Of a stretch of DNA of 12,118 nucleotides, positions 5,453-12,118 are shown piece by piece. The stretch is from Nocardioides sp. (lineage in GTDB: Bacteria > Actinomycetota > Actinomycetes > Propionibacteriales > Nocardioidaceae), in the NCBI GenBank assembly GCA_030452025.1, contig JAKDNC010000048.1, positions 1 through 12,118 on the forward strand, written 5' to 3'. Position 1 is the first letter of the stretch. Each line of letters opens with the position of its first letter. The position numbers were made by a program, and so were the translations under genes. Under the pieces are notes generated by a model that was not told the origin of the DNA, made no database searches, and saw only the letters and a list, made by a program, of their open reading frames with translations.

Positions 5453-7736
5453 GGACGACACGTTGGTCTTTGCCCTGGGCGAGTACGAGGCGGACCCCGA
5501 GGTCACGCTCTCACTGGACGACGAGACCCTGACGGCGTCAGCGACGTCCAAGGCGGTCCGGGGCACTGTCCTCGAGGTCCCGGTCAGCGCCACGGACGGC
5601 ACCAATCCCGCCGTACCGGCCACCGTCCAGATCACCGTCGGAGGGTCGCAGCGGCCGAAGATCTCCACCTCGCTCGATGAGAAGGAGATCGATGCCGGAA
5701 GCAGCGAGACGATCGACGTGCTCGAGAATGATTCGAACCCCTTCCCGGGAGGGGACCGGACGGTGACCAGCGCGTCGTTGGTCACCGGCAAGGGAGAGGT
5801 CTCACCAGACGGGAACCAGGTCACGATCACTCCGGACGCGTCCTACAACGGGATCCTGACCGCCGAGTACCGGGTCCTGGATGACACGGAGGATCCGGAG
5901 CGGGAGGTGTCCGGCGAGATCCGGGTGATGGTGCGCGGCTTCCCGGAGCCGCCGTCCGCGCCGCGGATCGGGGAGGTCGGTGACGGCTTCGTCGAACTGA
6001 CCTTCAACGCTGGAGCGGACAACGGTGCCCCGATCACGGGCTATACCGTGTCCACCGCGAGTGGTCCTGCGGTGACCCAGGACTGTGCCTCCACCTCGTG
6101 CACGATCACGGGCCTGACCAACGACACCGAGTACACCTTCCAGGTGGTCGCGACCAACGATGTCGGCCCGTCCGATCCCTCGGTGCCCTCGGCGGTGGCG
6201 CGTCCTGACGTGCGGCCCGAGAAGCCCGCCGCCCCTACGGTCGAACGAGGGGACGAGCAGCTGACGGTGGCGTGGACCCCGCCGGTCAACCGTGGCTCTG
6301 CGATCCAGAGCTACGAGGTCCAGCTGCAGAACACCGCGACCCAGGAGATCGCCGCCCAGGAGATCTCCGGCGGGACGACCCAGACGGTGTTCCCCGGCCT
6401 GGTCAACGGAGTGGACTATCGCTTCCGGGTCCGGGCCAGCAACCTGGCCGAGGAGCCCTCCGACTGGTCCGAATGGTCGCGGGCCGAACACCCTGCGGGC
6501 AAGCCCATGGTGCCTGCCGGCACGCCCAGCGCCGAACGGGTGAACGACCCGCGCGGCGGCGGCGTCGAGGTGACCTGGCCGAAGATGACCAAGGGTGAGG
6601 CCAACGGCGAGCCGATCACGGACTACATCATCACCGCCTCCTCGGGGAAGTCGCTGACTGTTGATGCGTCGAAGTCCTCCACCACGTTCCTCGGCCTGGA
6701 TCCGGACACCAAATACACCTTCACCTACACCGGCGTGAACTCCGTCGGTCGTGGCGTCGACGCGTCGGGATCCTCGAATGCGGTCACGCCGTGGGCGAAG
6801 CCCTTCGCTCCTACCGGTGTCAGGGCCACGATGCCCGGTGAAGGCAAGGGTGCCGGCCCGAATGGCCGGGCCACCGTCCATTGGAAGGCTGCGGATGGCA
6901 ACGGCACCACCGTCACCAAGTATGTGGTGCGATGGAACGGAGGGTCCAAGACGGTCGATGCGTCCAAGACCAGCGTCGCCCTCTCCGGCCTGAAGAACGG
7001 GACGAGCTACCGGTTCACCGTCGAAGCCCGCAATGGCTTCGAGGCCAACGGCGGCGTGAGCGATGCGTCCAAGAAGTCCAACGACGTGACGCCCTACACC
7101 AGCCCCGCGAAGCCCTCGGTCTCCACCTCGAACAGCAAGTGCACGAACGGGACCGACTGCCCGGTGACGGTCAAGGCCTCTGCAGGGGGCGGCGACGGAG
7201 GTGCCGGGAACAAGACGCTCCAGGTGCGCATCGACGGCGGATCCTGGAAGGACTCGGGCACGTCGTTCTCGAAGACCTACACGAAGAAGTCCAAGGGCTC
7301 CGTGACGATCGAGGCACGCGTGGTGACCACGCCGAAGAACGCCGATGGCTCCACCGCGACCATGACCTCAGGCACCGTGAAGAAGAAGCAGAACGCGCAG
7401 ACCTACACGCCGCCGAAGCCGAAGTTCGATAGCTCGACCCTGACCTGGGGAAGTTACGTCCCGTCGGGAACCAAAGGCTGCAGTTCGGGCGATTGCAAGT
7501 GGTTCTGGTTCGATGTGTACGATCTCGAGCCCAACACGGATTACAAGGTCCGTCTCTCCAACCCCGGGGATTCGAACTATCTGACGTTGACCGTCAGATC
7601 GAACGGTAATGGCCACGCCTCGATCCCGAAGAACCAGACGTTCTACGGCTGGCAGAAATCAGATTACAAGGACATGCCACTCACGATCCATGTGGGGGAC
7701 ACCAAGGTCGCGTCCGGGATCTATATGCCGGAATGA
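5334..7736 (+). CDS. C-terminal part of the giant surface protein: last Ig repeats, four FN3 domains, cysteine-containing tail (frame-split)
   Basis: Frame-shifted continuation of the 1511 gene; native sequence begins at about 5322 in this frame. The GTG at 5334 is only the first possible start codon, with no signal peptide, so separate translation would give a cytosolic fragment. In order it holds two Ig-like repeats (about 5350-5935), four fibronectin type III domains (about 5940-6212, 6213-6497, 6498-6791, 6792-7106) and a tail of about 210 residues. The FN3 domains show the usual marks: P-x-x-P starts, a Trp such as VAWTPP, VTWPK or VHWKA, and the L-x-x-x-T-x-Y-x-F strand pattern. The tail is Lys-rich and has two close cysteine pairs. 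FN3 domains of related proteins serve in adhesion; a Bifidobacterium FN3 fragment has been reported to bind TNF-alpha. Stop at 7734-7736, 62 bases before moxR. Confidence 0.82.
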   Translation: MEVEPEETNLPPTFQGALLEVEQGGPTSTLDLSAGAEDPEDDTLVFALGEYEADPEVTLSLDDETLTASATSKAVRGTVLEVPVSATDGTNPAVPATVQITVGGSQRPKISTSLDEKEIDAGSSETIDVLENDSNPFPGGDRTVTSASLVTGKGEVSPDGNQVTITPDASYNGILTAEYRVLDDTEDPEREVSGEIRVMVRGFPEPPSAPRIGEVGDGFVELTFNAGADNGAPITGYTVSTASGPAVTQDCASTSCTITGLTNDTEYTFQVVATNDVGPSDPSVPSAVARPDVRPEKPAAPTVERGDEQLTVAWTPPVNRGSAIQSYEVQLQNTATQEIAAQEISGGTTQTVFPGLVNGVDYRFRVRASNLAEEPSDWSEWSRAEHPAGKPMVPAGTPSAERVNDPRGGGVEVTWPKMTKGEANGEPITDYIITASSGKSLTVDASKSSTTFLGLDPDTKYTFTYTGVNSVGRGVDASGSSNAVTPWAKPFAPTGVRATMPGEGKGAGPNGRATVHWKAADGNGTTVTKYVVRWNGGSKTVDASKTSVALSGLKNGTSYRFTVEARNGFEANGGVSDASKKSNDVTPYTSPAKPSVSTSNSKCTNGTDCPVTVKASAGGGDGGAGNKTLQVRIDGGSWKDSGTSFSKTYTKKSKGSVTIEARVVTTPKNADGSTATMTSGTVKKKQNAQTYTPPKPKFDSSTLTWGSYVPSGTKGCSSGDCKWFWFDVYDLEPNTDYKVRLSNPGDSNYLTLTVRSNGNGHASIPKNQTFYGWQKSDYKDMPLTIHVGDTKVASGIYMPE
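5940..7106 (+). repeat. Array of four fibronectin type III domains
   Basis: Four consecutive units of about 91-105 codons, starting with FPEPPSAP (5940), EKPAAPTV (6216), KPMVPAGT (6501) and AKPFAPTG (6795). Each ends with a T-x-Y-x-F-type strand: TEYTFQV, VDYRFRV, TKYTFTY and TSYRFTV. Units three and four also share a VDASK(S/T)S segment at 6660-6680 and 6954-6974, suggesting a fairly recent duplication. Unit one carries a Cys pair (6084 and 6099). Confidence 0.8.
7107..7733 (+). other. Lys-rich C-terminal module with two close cysteine pairs, unrecognised fold
   Basis: The last 209 residues match no domain I know. They contain C-x5-C (7140 and 7158) and C-x4-C (7479 and 7494). Between these lies a Lys-rich segment (TKKSKG, KKKQN, PKPK), and the end reads as an all-beta domain with SNYLTLTVRS, FYGWQK and SGIYMPE. 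About 26 Lys/Arg against 17 Asp/Glu makes it basic, unlike the acidic Ig array. It may be a terminal binding domain at the outer end of the stalk; that is inference from position. Confidence 0.5.
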
Positions 7737-7798
7737 TTTTCGTCCCTGACCTGACGGACACCGCCCCGAGATCCCCTCACCGAAAGCAGACTCCCCGC

Positions 7799-8773
7799 AT
7801 GAGCATGACCCCCGAACAGGCCCACTGGTTCGCCGAGACCTTCGACAAGCTCGTCCAGAGCGTCGGCCAGGCGGTCCTCGGCAAGAACGAGGTGGTGCGT
7901 CTGGTGCTGACCTCGATGATGGCCCCGGGCCACGTGCTGCTCGAGGACGCCCCCGGCACCGGCAAGACCTCGCTGGCCCGCTCGATCGCCGCGACCGTCC
8001 AGGGCACCAGCACCCGTATCCAGTTCACGCCGGACCTGCTGCCGTCGGACGTCACCGGGGTGACGATCTACGACCAGAACACCAAGTCCTTCGAGTTCCA
8101 CAAGGGCCCGGTCTTCGCCAACGTCGTGCTCGCCGATGAGATCAACCGCGCCTCGCCGAAGACGCAGTCCGCGATGCTCGAGGTGATGGAGGAAGGACGC
8201 GTCACCGTCGATGGCGTCACCCACGAGGTCGGCAATCCCTTCATGGTCATCGCCACGCAGAACCCGATCGAGCAGGCCGGCACCTACCGGCTCCCCGAGG
8301 CGCAGCTGGACCGCTTCTTGATGAAGACCTCGATCGGATATCCCGACCACGCCTCGAGCGTCCAGATCCTCCAGGGTTCTGCACTGCGTGACCGCAGCTC
8401 ACAGCTCACCCCGCGGATCTCGCTCCAGGCCGTCAACGACATGACCCAGCTGGCGTCGACCGTGCACGTGGATCCCGCGGTGCTGGAGTATGTCTCCCGG
8501 CTGATGGAGGAGACGCGCCTGGCACCCGAGGTGCGGGTCGGCGTGTCCATCCGAGGAGCGCTGGCCCTGATGCGAGCGGTGAAGGTGTGGGCTGCTGTCA
8601 ACGGGCGTCACTACGTCATCCCCGATGACGTCAAGCACCTCATCGAGCCGGTCTGGCTGCACCGTTTCGTGCTCGATCCCGAGGCGGAATTCGCGGGCAC
8701 CACCGCGCAGAGCGTGATGACCAAGATCCTCAGCGAGGTGGCGCCGCCCCAGGCGCGGCAGCAATCGGCATGA
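7799..8773 (+). CDS. moxR: MoxR-family AAA+ ATPase
   Basis: A cytosolic ATPase of 324 residues, normal for MoxR. Members act as chaperone-like remodellers, often paired with vWA or DUF58 proteins. Visible in order: AVLGK near residue 25, Walker A APGTGKTS at 51-58, the family stretch TPDLLPSDVTG at about 77-87, Walker B VVLADEIN at 109-116, sensor 1 ATQNP at 152-156, LPEAQLDRF at 165-173 with the likely arginine finger, and a lid helix with sensor 2 in GVSIRGALALMRA. All catalytic motifs are intact. The ATG at 7799 (MSMTPEQ) is chosen because related proteins begin this way. An in-frame ATG at 7733 overlaps the stop of the previous gene (ATGA) and would add 22 unmatched residues. Neither start has a strong ribosome binding site. 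Probably co-transcribed with its neighbours. Confidence 0.93.
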   Translation: MSMTPEQAHWFAETFDKLVQSVGQAVLGKNEVVRLVLTSMMAPGHVLLEDAPGTGKTSLARSIAATVQGTSTRIQFTPDLLPSDVTGVTIYDQNTKSFEFHKGPVFANVVLADEINRASPKTQSAMLEVMEEGRVTVDGVTHEVGNPFMVIATQNPIEQAGTYRLPEAQLDRFLMKTSIGYPDHASSVQILQGSALRDRSSQLTPRISLQAVNDMTQLASTVHVDPAVLEYVSRLMEETRLAPEVRVGVSIRGALALMRAVKVWAAVNGRHYVIPDDVKHLIEPVWLHRFVLDPEAEFAGTTAQSVMTKILSEVAPPQARQQSA

Positions 8774-8795
8774 GCACCGTTCGTCGACGAACTAC

Positions 8796-8800
8796 GAGGA
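8796..8800 (+). promoter_or_regulatory. Ribosome binding site of the DUF58 gene
   Basis: GAGGA ends four bases before the ATG at 8805 within the 31-base gap after moxR. It supports this start and indicates independent initiation within the operon. Confidence 0.5.
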
Positions 8801-8804
8801 ACGC

Positions 8805-10235
8805 ATGAGTCCCGAGACCTCCCTCCCCACCGACACCGCCGACGCCAAGGCGGCGAAGGCAGAGGCCAGGAAGCGACGCAGCGCCGTCAAGGCGGATGCC
8901 CGGGCGACCTCGCGCCGGCGGCGCCTCCGGGCAAGGAAAGACCGATCCACCGGGGCCGCCGGCGGCACGTCGTCCGCTCCTGGCACGCCGAGTGAGCAGG
9001 CCGCTGCGACCGGGGGCGCCTCCAGCACCGGGCTCGTCGGTCTGCGCGATCGTGTCGTCGAGCTGTGGCTGCGACGCATCCATCCCGTGCTGGACGTGGT
9101 CTCACCCATCGGCTGGGCGGTCGTCGGCGTCACCGCCGCCAGCTGGCTCGCCGGTCTGACCCTGCACATCACCGAACTGAACGTGATCGCGTTCGCGCTC
9201 ACCGTGCCGCTGGTGATCGCGGCGCTGTTCGTGCTGGGCAAGGCGTCCTACAAGGTCAACCTCGACCTGCAGACCCATCGCGTGGTGGTGGGCACCCGTG
9301 CCGTCGGCCGGGTCGAAGTCACCAACCCCACTCAGAGGGTGATCCTGCCCTCGCGCATCGAGCTCGCCGTCGGATCCGCGACCGCGCAGTTCATGGTGCC
9401 GCGACTGGCGGCGGACGCCGAGCACGAGGAGCTGTTCGCCGTGCCCACCAAGCGACGTGCCGTCCTTGTCGTCGGTCCGGTCCGCTCCGTCCGCGACGAC
9501 CCGCTCTCGCTGATGCGACGCCAGGTCACCTGGGCGAAGGAGCAGGAGCTGTTCGTCCACCCCCGCACCGTGCGACTCGACGAGGCGGCCAGCGGCTTCC
9601 TGCGCGACCTCGAGGGCACCCCCTCCGCGGACCTCTCGAGCTCCGACATCGCCTTCCACGCCCTGCGTGACTACGCTCCCGGCGACGACCGCCGCCACGT
9701 CCATTGGCGCACCACCGCCCGCACCGGCAAGCTCATGGTGCGGCAGTTCGAGGAGACCCGGCGCTCCCACGTGGTGGTGGCGCTGGACAACCTTGCCGAG
9801 CATTACGCCAGCGACGACGAGTTCGAGCTGGCGGTCTCCATCGCCGCTTCGATAGCGGGGCAGACCTTCCGTGAGGAGAAGGAGCTGACTCCCTTCTCCC
9901 TCGACCAGCGACAGAGCACCCGCACGATGCGGCAGATGATGGACGACTACACCGTGCTCGAACAGCTCAAGGAGCGGGTCTCCTTCCACGAGCTCGGGCA
10001 GAAGGCCGCCGACCTCGCACCCAACGCCTCCGCGGTGATGATGGTCGTCGGCTCGCACACCACGGCGCGGGAGCTGAACTCCGCCGCCAACCAACTGCCC
10101 ATCGGAGTGATGGCCGTGGCGATCCGCTGCGTCGACGATGCCGAGGTGACTCGGTCCGCGATCGGCGGGCTCGACGTAGTGACCCTCGGATCGCTCGACG
10201 CCCTGGCCAAGGCACTGAGAGCGGTGGGTCGATGA
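8805..10235 (+). CDS. DUF58 domain membrane protein
   Basis: Protein of 476 residues. Residues 1-90 are hydrophilic: an Ala/Arg/Lys-rich stretch (14-46), then a Gly/Ser/Ala linker. Two membrane helices follow at about 102-121 and 123-145, then a beta-rich region. The DUF58 signature lies at 287-316, with LRDYAPGDD and the VHWRTTARTGKL block conserved. The following strand VVVALDNL (323-330) is where a vWA-like fold would carry the metal-binding DxSxS; only Asp328 is kept. DUF58 proteins are standard partners of MoxR ATPases, and in this cluster type they sit between MoxR and a TgpA-like protein. The likely site is the inner face of the membrane, docking MoxR. The stop overlaps the next start (ATGA at 10232-10235), suggesting translational coupling. 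The biochemical role is not established. Confidence 0.9.
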   Translation: MSPETSLPTDTADAKAAKAEARKRRSAVKADARATSRRRRLRARKDRSTGAAGGTSSAPGTPSEQAAATGGASSTGLVGLRDRVVELWLRRIHPVLDVVSPIGWAVVGVTAASWLAGLTLHITELNVIAFALTVPLVIAALFVLGKASYKVNLDLQTHRVVVGTRAVGRVEVTNPTQRVILPSRIELAVGSATAQFMVPRLAADAEHEELFAVPTKRRAVLVVGPVRSVRDDPLSLMRRQVTWAKEQELFVHPRTVRLDEAASGFLRDLEGTPSADLSSSDIAFHALRDYAPGDDRRHVHWRTTARTGKLMVRQFEETRRSHVVVALDNLAEHYASDDEFELAVSIAASIAGQTFREEKELTPFSLDQRQSTRTMRQMMDDYTVLEQLKERVSFHELGQKAADLAPNASAVMMVVGSHTTARELNSAANQLPIGVMAVAIRCVDDAEVTRSAIGGLDVVTLGSLDALAKALRAVGR

Positions 10236-12118
10236 GCAGCACCACGAGAGCGGCGGCCAGGCGCCCGCCGAGCTACTTCTCCACTGTCTCCCACGGCCGT
10301 CGCGCCCTGGATATCACGGTCCTCGCCGTGCTGTTCGTCCTCGCCGTGCTGGGCTTCCATCATGTCTACGGCGGGATCCAGTATCTGCTGACCGGGGTCA
10401 TGGCGCTGGTGTTCGGCACCCTGATCGCGCTCATCGGTGCGCGGTGGCGCTGGGGCCCGCTGCGGATCACCCCCCTTCTGCTGCTGGTGTATCTCCTGTT
10501 CGGTCCGATGTTCGCGGCGCCGACACGTGCGATCTGGGGGATCATCCCCAGCCCCGGCGCGCTGTGGGAGCTGCTCAGAGCACCCGTGACGAGCTGGAAG
10601 TCGGTGCTGACGGTGGCCCCGCCGGTGGGTGTGGCCCAGGGCGTGCTCGCCGTGGTGTGGATCAGCGCCCTGCTGCTGTCGCTGCTGGGGATGAGCGTGG
10701 TGATGCGCAGCCGCCGCTACGCGCTCGCCTGGCTGTTCCCCCTCGCGCTCCTCGGGGTCTCGATCGTCTTCGGCACCGACCAGGCCTTCTCGCCGGTGCT
10801 GCGCGGCGTGCTCTATGCGATCGTCTCCGTGGCATGGTTGACCTGGCGGTTCGAGGGTGCCCGGCTCTCCAACGCGCAGTCGACGATCATCTCCGACTCC
10901 GTGCGCCCGGGCTCCTGGCAGAACCCGGTGCTGCGCCGTCGCGTGATCGGCGGAGCCTTGATCATGGCGCTCGCCGGCGGCAGTGCCGTCGCCGCGCACT
11001 CCCTGCTGGACCCACCGGCGGGAACGATCCGTTATGCGGCCCGCGACCACATCTCCCCACCCTTCGATCCGCGTGAGTACGTCTCCCCGCTGTCGGAGTT
11101 CCGCGGGTACCTCAAGGACCAGCGGGACGCGGAGCTGTTCAGCGTCTCCGGGATGCGCAGCGGGGAGCACGTGCGTCTGGCCACGATGGACCAGTGGGAC
11201 CTGCAGGTCTACAACGTCGCCAGCAGCACCTCGAAAGGCAGCCCCTCCGGCACCTTCCTCCGCACCGCCTCGGGGGTCGACCTGCATGAGGGCAGCGTGG
11301 CCGAACGGGTCTCGACGGTGACCATCGGTGACTACACCGGGGTGTGGATGCCCACGGTCGGCACCCGCACCAACCATATCGATCTCGAGGACATGTCGAC
11401 GGAGCGCTCGAGCGTCACCTCCGAGAACCTCTACCTGAACCAGCAGTCGCAGACCCTCGTCAACTCCCGCGGGGTGCAGGAGGGGGATGCCTATGAGCTC
11501 TCCTACGAGCCCTACACCGAACTCACGGCCGAGCAGCAGCGCACGGCGACGTTCTCCGACATCACGCTGCCGGACAACGCCCCGTTGGACGACGACTTCG
11601 TGCAATATGCCGAGGAGTGGTCCGGGAACTCGGGCTCCGATTACGACCAGTTCCAGAACCTCGCTCAAGCCGTCAAGCTCGACGCCTACTACTCGCACGG
11701 GCTCGATGAGGACACCGCGTCGATGTCCGGTCACGGCACCAGTCGCCTGCTGGCGATGATGGAAGATGTCGGCTTCGACAAGGAGACCCCGGACGCCCAG
11801 CCGCTGGGGAAGATCGGCGACGAGGAGCAGTACGCCGCTCTGCTTGCGGTGCTGGCCCGCTCGATCGATATCCCCGCCCGGGTGGTGATGGGCTTCGAGG
11901 TGCCCCAGGGCCAGGAGGGGACCGTGGCGATCACCGGTGACGATGTCACCGCCTGGGTCGAGGTGGCCTTCGACGGCATCGGCTGGGTGCGCTTCGACCC
12001 GGCCCCCGATGAGGACGAGGATCCGACCCAGCCCGAGCCCAAGGAGGTGGAGGAGCCGCTTCCGCAGGTCGCCCAGCCGCCGCCCCCACCCGCCGAGCCA
12101 CCGAGCCCGCCGCCCGGT
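10232..12118 (+). CDS. TgpA-like membrane protein with degenerate transglutaminase-like domain (3' end beyond window)
   Basis: Open for 629 codons to the window edge with no stop, so the C-terminus is missing. It starts at an ATG overlapping the DUF58 stop. Hydrophobic segments at about residues 26-44, 48-70, 79-96, 132-157, 163-181, 188-205 and 238-257 give six or seven membrane helices. A large outside domain follows (about 260-595), then an acidic and Pro-rich tail (595-629) that in relatives leads to a last membrane helix. The transglutaminase-like core is clear: EEQYAALLAVLAR, IPARVVMGF, TAWVEV and GWVRFDP. However, the catalytic Cys position is Glu531 and the His position is Thr573; only Asp589 remains. 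Cys-protease or transglutaminase activity is therefore unlikely, and a binding or scaffold role is inferred. A PP2C phosphatase and an FHA gene would be expected downstream, outside this window. Confidence 0.88.
   Translation, partial: MSSTTRAAARRPPSYFSTVSHGRRALDITVLAVLFVLAVLGFHHVYGGIQYLLTGVMALVFGTLIALIGARWRWGPLRITPLLLLVYLLFGPMFAAPTRAIWGIIPSPGALWELLRAPVTSWKSVLTVAPPVGVAQGVLAVVWISALLLSLLGMSVVMRSRRYALAWLFPLALLGVSIVFGTDQAFSPVLRGVLYAIVSVAWLTWRFEGARLSNAQSTIISDSVRPGSWQNPVLRRRVIGGALIMALAGGSAVAAHSLLDPPAGTIRYAARDHISPPFDPREYVSPLSEFRGYLKDQRDAELFSVSGMRSGEHVRLATMDQWDLQVYNVASSTSKGSPSGTFLRTASGVDLHEGSVAERVSTVTIGDYTGVWMPTVGTRTNHIDLEDMSTERSSVTSENLYLNQQSQTLVNSRGVQEGDAYELSYEPYTELTAEQQRTATFSDITLPDNAPLDDDFVQYAEEWSGNSGSDYDQFQNLAQAVKLDAYYSHGLDEDTASMSGHGTSRLLAMMEDVGFDKETPDAQPLGKIGDEEQYAALLAVLARSIDIPARVVMGFEVPQGQEGTVAITGDDVTAWVEVAFDGIGWVRFDPAPDEDEDPTQPEPKEVEEPLPQVAQPPPPPAEPPSPPPG

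Noticed and set aside
5080..5532. Third overlapping plus-strand open frame at the frameshift
   Set aside because: Its translation is Arg/Pro-rich noise; repeat homology runs from the 1511 frame straight into the 5322-7736 frame.
3017..5830. Antisense open frames of 365 and 347 codons under the surface-protein gene
   Set aside because: Composition is biased and family-less, while the plus-strand frame encodes clear Ig repeats.
5334..7736. Second half of the surface protein as an independent gene starting at GTG 5334
   Set aside because: There is no ribosome binding site or signal peptide, and the repeat strand LAIPV just upstream of 5334 is already in the same frame, so it is a continuation.
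7737..7798. Terminator or promoter between the surface-protein gene and moxR
   Set aside because: Only a 4-bp GTCC/GGAC stem is visible and there is no T run; the gap reads as an ordinary operon spacer.
9947..11734. Long antisense open frame of 595 codons on the minus strand
   Set aside because: It lies opposite the DUF58 and TgpA-like genes, is rich in His/Arg/Gly/Asp with no domain or membrane segments, and is the usual antisense shadow of GC-rich coding DNA.

Overview
The window is high-GC DNA with strong G/C bias at third codon positions. Every credible gene lies on the + strand. Gene content and order point to an actinobacterium of the Micrococcales type. Brachybacterium or a relative in Dermabacteraceae is my best guess, but it rests on general resemblance only. 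No tRNA, rRNA, CRISPR array, insertion sequence, integrase or attachment site was seen.

Layout. Positions 1-293 are intergenic: a likely intrinsic terminator for a gene left of the window, then a leader with a weak promoter candidate. Positions 294-1301 encode a long-chain polyprenyl diphosphate synthase, probably for the menaquinone side chain. A 209-base gap (1302-1510) holds two hairpins and a weak promoter candidate. It is followed by a four-gene unit that runs off the right edge: (1) a giant N-terminally anchored surface protein (1511-7736) with a propeller-like head, about eleven Ig/cadherin-like repeats, four fibronectin type III domains and a cysteine-containing tail; (2) a MoxR AAA+ ATPase (7799-8773); (3) a DUF58 membrane protein (8805-10235); (4) a TgpA-like polytopic membrane protein with a transglutaminase-like domain (10232 to beyond 12118). 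Spacings are 62 and 31 bases and a 4-base ATGA overlap, so these are probably one transcript.

How the genes may work together. The order fn3 protein - AAA ATPase - DUF58 - transglutaminase-like matches the core of the actinobacterial cluster called PFNA in Bifidobacterium, which also carries a Ser/Thr kinase, a PP2C phosphatase and an FHA protein. MoxR ATPases are commonly encoded beside DUF58/vWA partners and are thought to act as chaperones assembling envelope complexes. The natural inference is that MoxR, DUF58 and the TgpA-like protein form a membrane module that matures or senses the giant surface protein.

Two points deserve most attention. The surface-protein gene is split: the reading frame moves by +1 near 5320, so as written the cell makes a 1313-residue product lacking the last repeats, all FN3 domains and the tail. 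A sequencing error, a recent mutation and phase variation cannot be told apart here. Second, the transglutaminase-like domain has Glu where the catalytic Cys is expected and Thr where the catalytic His is expected, so it looks like a pseudoenzyme.
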